A stretch of DNA of 9,514 nucleotides from Bacillota bacterium (GTDB lineage Bacteria > Bacillota > Clostridia > Lachnospirales > Cellulosilyticaceae), in NCBI GenBank assembly GCA_023412455.1, contig JAEYNQ010000041.1, positions 1 to 9,514 on the forward strand. The letters run 5' to 3'. The notes beneath the pieces were generated by a model. It saw nothing but the letters and a program-made list of their open reading frames with translations. It was not told the origin of the DNA and did no database searches. This document shows positions 6,901 through 9,514 of this stretch, in pieces; within the stretch, counting starts at the first letter, position 1; the number at the start of each line of letters is the position of its first letter. Both the position numbers and the translations under genes were made by a program.

Positions 6901-7645
6901 TATGCATGCCTCCTGTTACCACCAATACTTTGTTATACTTTTGTTTTGCAGCCTCTATTCTTTCTCCCATATACTGCTCCCGTGCCAAATCACCGGCTTT
7001 AAGGAATTCTTCCTCTGGTGTAGCCACTCTTGAGTAATAACAATAGGTGAAAAGGCTTTCTACAAAAGCTTGTGTTTCCTCATTTAAGCCTTGTATCTCA
7101 AAAAGCTTTTCCCATAGTTCATTGAAATTTCTACAACCTGTCTTTTCACATAGTCTCTTATAGTAGTCACTTAAGGTAAAAAGCCTGTCTGCTTCCTCTC
7201 CCTCTTGTAGCGTAGCTTGTAAAGCCTCTCGATTATAAAGCTTCTCATGATAAGGTAAATCGATAAACTCACAGGGAATATTGGCTTTCTTAGCAGCCTT
7301 AATCCCATTCAGCTCTGGGGAATAGTCTAGCAGGGGATAATAAGCCCGATATTTCCCTCCCTCTTCTCCTAATAGACCCTTGGTATCATCGTAGCTTAAG
7401 TAAATACAAAAGGGAGGTTTATTGCCTTCTTTGCCTATATCCTCTATAAGCTCCTGGGCATTCTGAGGGCCTTCTATTAAGATTACCTCTGGCTGGTAAT
7501 CGGCAATAACTCTCCTCAAATGCTTGGCACATACGGGGCTATGGTGCCTAACAGGAAATAATACAACTGGAGCCTTATAGTCAAAGATTTGCTGAAATAG
7601 TGCCCTTACCTCAACTGATTTCTCGCCTCGTAATATTCTCTCCAT
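3902..7645 (-). CDS. Fused DUF5682-VWA protein (YehM-like + YehP-like)
   Basis: A 1247-residue cytoplasmic protein made of two parts that are separate genes in E. coli. Residues 1 to about 800 are a DUF5682 (YehM-like) region. It carries FPVRHHSP (H34, H35), ILIEGP (55-60), FIDLP (127-131), REQYM (222-226) and VVTGGMHTVAL (H248), a pattern resembling the EreA/ChaN fold. Residues about 808-876 are a Lys/Glu/Ser/Thr-rich linker. From about 877 to the end the sequence matches YehP: NKWRLVLG, LTVPEW, KMQPDMGLLK, RNFDFKKTIRKNLKHY and a VWA domain. That domain has a complete MIDAS metal site: D1092-E-S1094-G-S1096, T1151 in GGGTH, D1177 in SDLYDG. VWA/MIDAS proteins usually work with MoxR ATPases, and the MoxR gene lies directly upstream. 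The start is ATG at 7643-7645 with GAGAAGGA five bases upstream. It overlaps the MoxR gene by 40 bp and the SWIM gene by 25 bp. Domain calls are firm, the biochemical activity is unknown. Confidence 0.93.
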   Translation of the reverse strand: MERILRGEKSVEVRALFQQIFDYKAPVVLFPVRHHSPVCAKHLRRVIADYQPEVILIEGPQNAQELIEDIGKEGNKPPFCIYLSYDDTKGLLGEEGGKYRAYYPLLDYSPELNGIKAAKKANIPCEFIDLPYHEKLYNREALQATLQEGEEADRLFTLSDYYKRLCEKTGCRNFNELWEKLFEIQGLNEETQAFVESLFTYCYYSRVATPEEEFLKAGDLAREQYMGERIEAAKQKYNKVLVVTGGMHTVALAKHCTESPKGMEEVKVKHMPEEMPKTYLMPYSFEASDQNKGYEAGMVFPYFYQKVWERMDKNKKDPYEEAILSFIMSVAGKMRKKQAISITDEMQSFYMAKGLAELREKPFAGVFELIDAVKSAFVKGEYNLRYEPVVDALHNLLTGLEMGCISDTQNIPPIVIDFLEQCKKYGIQTKTSLEKETKLDSYQKEQHRQKSYFFHRMLYLGTGFCTYEKGQEDRSGIGRILLRESWRYRYSPKVQAVLIDQSVYGGSIREACLYLLTKAIKGEHHTASSLSTQLILAEKMGMDELYEQLATTLKEVIGEDMSFVSIAEGFGNLSLIAEKMQLRQRRESQGFKSLQALALYRMKVLVPTIMAAPKDEENELCEKFKFVYECLMNEQTQEESSLLEEVHYLEALEDLFHESTANSALVGAAGGILLKSEEMPLEQVMDKLEWYLRGSQKAKKQSAAFLKGFFKMAKDTLFIEPKLLLLIDEILRETSGEDFLEILPDLRLAFTYFLPFEIDKIAHQVAGYYQTSSQSILEGKAIATHERSLVKEADEASYSLLMSWFSKLVTMQKEEDKQLATSKQPISREADELSSGRDIEVATLSEEAGTTLVDAGTEAIREDKRRETQINEAYDKEEQLNKWRLVLGSFAEEEIALKEGYEGIDETLEFLYNREYSKEQGIREKEEDKKGGRGSSRLTVPEWLHKVRKLFPSNTVELMQKQALEQYHMTELLMDEQILKKMQPDMGLLKNILSFKNQMSGEVVATARKIVEEVVRELEKQLQKEIDATFQGKKNPYKSSQVRTMRNFDFKKTIRKNLKHYHRESNRLIPTQFYFSSRIRRHNAYHIIIAVDESGSMLDSVIYSAVMAGIFSRLSMLRTDLIIFDTSVVDLTDYVQDPVEVLMNIQLGGGTHISKALDYVLGKITMPQKTIVVLVSDLYDGYAYNLMYKRVHDIIETGANLFVLTALDYEGNGSYDRNAAQHMANLGAQVAAITPKELANWIAKIVL
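3935..3941 (-). promoter_or_regulatory. Ribosome binding site deciding the TTG start of the SWIM gene
   Basis: AAAGGAG on the minus strand is eight bases before TTG at 3924-3926, within the last codons of the fused VWA gene. The next in-frame ATG is far inside the protein and would remove both zinc fingers, so TTG is the credible start. Confidence 0.75.
5018..5224 (-). other. Charged inter-domain linker at the DUF5682/VWA fusion point
   Basis: This stretch encodes residues about 808-876 of the fused protein and is rich in Glu, Asp, Lys, Ser and Thr with few hydrophobics, so it is probably flexible or disordered. It lies between the end of the YehM-like part and the NKWRLVLG block that begins the YehP-like part. 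I see no stop codon and no ribosome binding site with an in-frame start here. The fusion therefore seems genuine, not two overlapping genes. Confidence 0.6.
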
Positions 7646-8718
7646 AATATTCCTTCTCGATCTGCACGTTTTTTTACTACTGTATTAAAATACTCTCTTA
7701 ACTTACCTAAATCCTCTTTGTTTTCCTTTAAAACGGCTCCTTTAATGTTTTGTACGAGTTCTTCTACGGATACCTTCCCTTCCTTGTAGTAATAGGCCTG
7801 CAGGGCACTTTGATAATAAACAGAAATAGCCTCTGCTGTACTCATAACAGATGTAGGTACCTCTACTTTAATATTCTCATCACTTACGCCTTCTCGTAGT
7901 TCTCTAAAGGTCACCGCCAAAAGCTCTACCACCTTTTCATCCACCTGTAAAGCCAGCTTGTTTTCCTCAAACATCTTCTCGCATTCCTGTTTGATAATCT
8001 TGGCCTCCATACTGGCGCTCCCTACAGGGAGTACCGTTTCAAAATTAAAACGACGTTTGAGAGCACTGCTCATCTCATTAATTCCCTTATCCCTGGTATT
8101 GGCTGTGGCTATGACATTAAAGCCTCTTGTCGCATATAAAACAGGTTCCTCCGCATATTCTGGGATACTTAGAAGCTTATCACTCATGACACTAATTAAA
8201 CTATCTTGGATCTCCAAAGGTGTCCTTGTAATTTCTTCAAAACGTGTGATACGTCCTTCTTTCATTCCTATGTATAGGGGAGCTGGCACAAGGGCTTCTT
8301 TCACAGGTCCCATGGATAAAAGCATGGCATAATTCCAAGAGTACTTAATCATATCTTCAGTGGTTCCTGCTGTCCCTTGAATGGTATTGGTACTATCCCC
8401 TGATATAGCTGCTGATAAAAGCTCACTCAGCATGGTCTTAGCCGTTCCTGGGTCTCCCACTAGCATGAGTCCTCTATTACCTGCCAAAGTCACGATGCTT
8501 CTCTCAATAAGGGCATCGTCTCCAAAAAACTTCTTTTGCACCTTAACTTTTTGTCCCTCGTATTCTATAGGCGTGGTACTGCCTAAAATAAAGGTCCTTA
8601 CTGCCTTAGGAGACATGAGCCAATTTTCAGGCTTTTTGTCTGTATCTAGCTTCCTTAGGAGCTCCAATTCCTGGGCATATTTCATTTCCATGGTTGGCTT
8701 TAAAATTTGTTTACTCAC
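7606..8718 (-). CDS. MoxR-family AAA+ ATPase (YehL-like)
   Basis: A 370-residue AAA+ ATPase of the MoxR clade, which uses ATP hydrolysis in a hexameric ring to remodel or activate client proteins with a VWA partner. Visible motifs are Walker A GDPGTAKT (88-95), Walker B ITRFEE (157-162), sensor 1 in ATANTRD (N207) and arginine-finger candidates in ALKRRF (R222, R223). The Walker B acidic pair is Glu-Glu where most AAA+ proteins have Asp-Glu. From memory the RFEE(I/V)TR form is typical of the YehL-like branch, so it is probably not a defect. The start is GTG at 8716-8718 with GGAGGT eight bases upstream. It overlaps the DUF4132 stop by 8 bp (GTGAGTAA), and its own end overlaps the VWA gene by 40 bp. 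The fused VWA protein encoded next is its obvious partner. The family is certain, the client is unknown. Confidence 0.95.
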   Translation of the reverse strand: MSKQILKPTMEMKYAQELELLRKLDTDKKPENWLMSPKAVRTFILGSTTPIEYEGQKVKVQKKFFGDDALIERSIVTLAGNRGLMLVGDPGTAKTMLSELLSAAISGDSTNTIQGTAGTTEDMIKYSWNYAMLLSMGPVKEALVPAPLYIGMKEGRITRFEEITRTPLEIQDSLISVMSDKLLSIPEYAEEPVLYATRGFNVIATANTRDKGINEMSSALKRRFNFETVLPVGSASMEAKIIKQECEKMFEENKLALQVDEKVVELLAVTFRELREGVSDENIKVEVPTSVMSTAEAISVYYQSALQAYYYKEGKVSVEELVQNIKGAVLKENKEDLGKLREYFNTVVKKRADREGILWREYYEARNQLR

Positions 8719-9514
8719 CTGTATTTACCTCCAAGGCCTTTTTAGATAATTCATCTCCTATATAACAGGCTAAGCTAAGGAGTCGTTTAGGAACACTTTT
8801 TAAACTTAAGCTATTTTCCTCTTTTTGAAATTTAAAGCTAGATAAGCTCACTACCTGTGTATAGTCACTTAACGCAAAAGGCTCAATAGCTGTAGTTATC
8901 TGTATTCCTGTATGTTGGTCATAGAAGTAAATACCCTCGCAATAACCATAGCCATCAAAGCACATACTAAAGCCAAGCTTTGTGGCTATACTTCTTAAGC
9001 TTGTTCCATATACCTGCTTTCCCTTATAGGTACTTAACTCTTGCAGCTCCTCTTGGTCTTTATCTAAGTCGCCACGATATAAAGTAAGCTGGGAGATAGG
9101 CTGCTCTACTTCATAGTCTGCTAGCTGAGTTTGCCAAGCCACTATCTCTTCCTTAGTAAGATCTGCTGGATGTAAAAGGGTAATGGTACTGCCTTCTGCT
9201 AGCCTATATTCCTCTTCTTTAACATCATTAAAGGTACCATCCTCCATATAGCGGAAGGTTCCTCTTAACTGCCCATTTGGGTCTCTCTCTTCCCAAATAA
9301 GCCCTGTTGCAAAAGTCCTCATTAAAGGATTTTCTACAAATAGGCTTGTCCATTTGTTAAGGTTCCAACTTCTACCTGTAAAAATAGCTTTGGTCATACG
9401 AAGTGCTTGTTGATCTATGACACGAGGTAGTTCCTTCTTAATGGACTTTAGTTCTTGTATAGCTGCATTTACCAGTTCCTTTACATCTCCATGTTTTTCT
9501 GATGCTTTTGGTAA
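8711..9514 (-). CDS. DUF4132-domain protein, C-terminal part (5' end outside window)
   Basis: This is the last 267 residues of a larger protein. The first ATG in this stretch (9395-9397) is internal: the frame stays open for 39 more codons to the right edge (LPKASEKHGDVKELVNAAIQ and onward to DQQALRM). It therefore should not be taken as the start. The pattern LRMTKAIFTGRSWN...FVENPLMRTFATGLIW and later LLHPADLTKEEI...DYEVEQPISQL is the conserved C-terminal signature of DUF4132 proteins, which include E. coli YehI/MolR. Those proteins are often far longer (around a thousand residues) and may carry an N-terminal WGR domain, which cannot be seen here. No enzymatic activity is known to me. It ends with TAA at 8711-8713, overlapping the GTG start of the MoxR gene by 8 bp, so the two are translationally coupled. 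The operon promoter must lie to the right of the window. Confidence 0.85.
   Translation of the reverse strand, partial: LPKASEKHGDVKELVNAAIQELKSIKKELPRVIDQQALRMTKAIFTGRSWNLNKWTSLFVENPLMRTFATGLIWEERDPNGQLRGTFRYMEDGTFNDVKEEEYRLAEGSTITLLHPADLTKEEIVAWQTQLADYEVEQPISQLTLYRGDLDKDQEELQELSTYKGKQVYGTSLRSIATKLGFSMCFDGYGYCEGIYFYDQHTGIQITTAIEPFALSDYTQVVSLSSFKFQKEENSLSLKSVPKRLLSLACYIGDELSKKALEVNTGE
8727..8732 (-). promoter_or_regulatory. Ribosome binding site deciding the GTG start of the MoxR gene
   Basis: GGAGGT on the minus strand lies eight bases before GTG at 8716-8718, inside the end of the DUF4132 gene. The next ATG is at codon 10 and has no comparable site, so the GTG start is preferred. Confidence 0.75.

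Noticed and set aside
7958..8332. Plus-strand open frame of 124 codons inside the MoxR gene.
   Set aside because: It is fully antisense to the Walker B and sensor region of the ATPase, with no good ribosome binding site and no family resemblance.
9395..9397. ATG taken as the true start of a 228-residue protein.
   Set aside because: The same frame stays open for 39 codons to the window edge, and those codons continue the DUF4132 pattern. The ATG is internal.

Overview
The window looks like a chromosomal segment of a low-GC Firmicute, most likely a Clostridia/Lachnospiraceae-type anaerobe. This is inferred from AT-rich codon use, strong AGGAGG-type ribosome binding sites, and the mix of transposase remnants with an Imm11-type immunity gene. 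No species can be named from the sequence alone. Every gene I can support is on the minus strand, so the window reads from right to left.

Right and centre (1954-9514): one compact operon. In transcription order it holds the 3' part of a DUF4132 protein (gene runs off the right edge), a MoxR-type AAA+ ATPase, a 1247-residue protein joining a DUF5682 domain to a C-terminal VWA domain, a protein with two SWIM zinc-finger motifs, and a small 88-residue protein of unknown function. Each gene overlaps the next (8, 40, 25 and 13 bp), and three of the four internal starts are GTG or TTG with good Shine-Dalgarno sequences. The gene set matches, from memory, the E. coli yehI(molR)/yehL/yehM/yehP/yehQ cluster, but here the YehM-like and YehP-like proteins are one polypeptide. 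By analogy with other MoxR-VWA pairs (CbbQ-CbbO, NorQ-NorD, RavA-ViaA), the ATPase and the VWA/MIDAS domain probably form a chaperone or remodelling machine. DUF5682 (resembling the EreA/ChaN fold), SWIM and DUF4132 would be effector, target-recognition or regulatory parts. The biological role of this family is not established to my knowledge.

Left (1-1953): a scrapyard of mobile and accessory DNA. Directly abutting the last operon gene is an internally deleted IS4-like transposase remnant (about 1704-1953). Then comes an Imm11 (DUF1629)-family immunity gene without a visible toxin, followed by a C-terminal fragment of an Rpn/PD-(D/E)XK 'transposase-like' nuclease gene and a strong 16-bp hairpin that probably terminates this unit. 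At the far left is an IS110-family transposase pseudogene broken by two in-frame TGA codons, running off the left edge. The operon appears to end exactly at a recombination scar, so its original downstream sequence, including a terminator, may have been lost.
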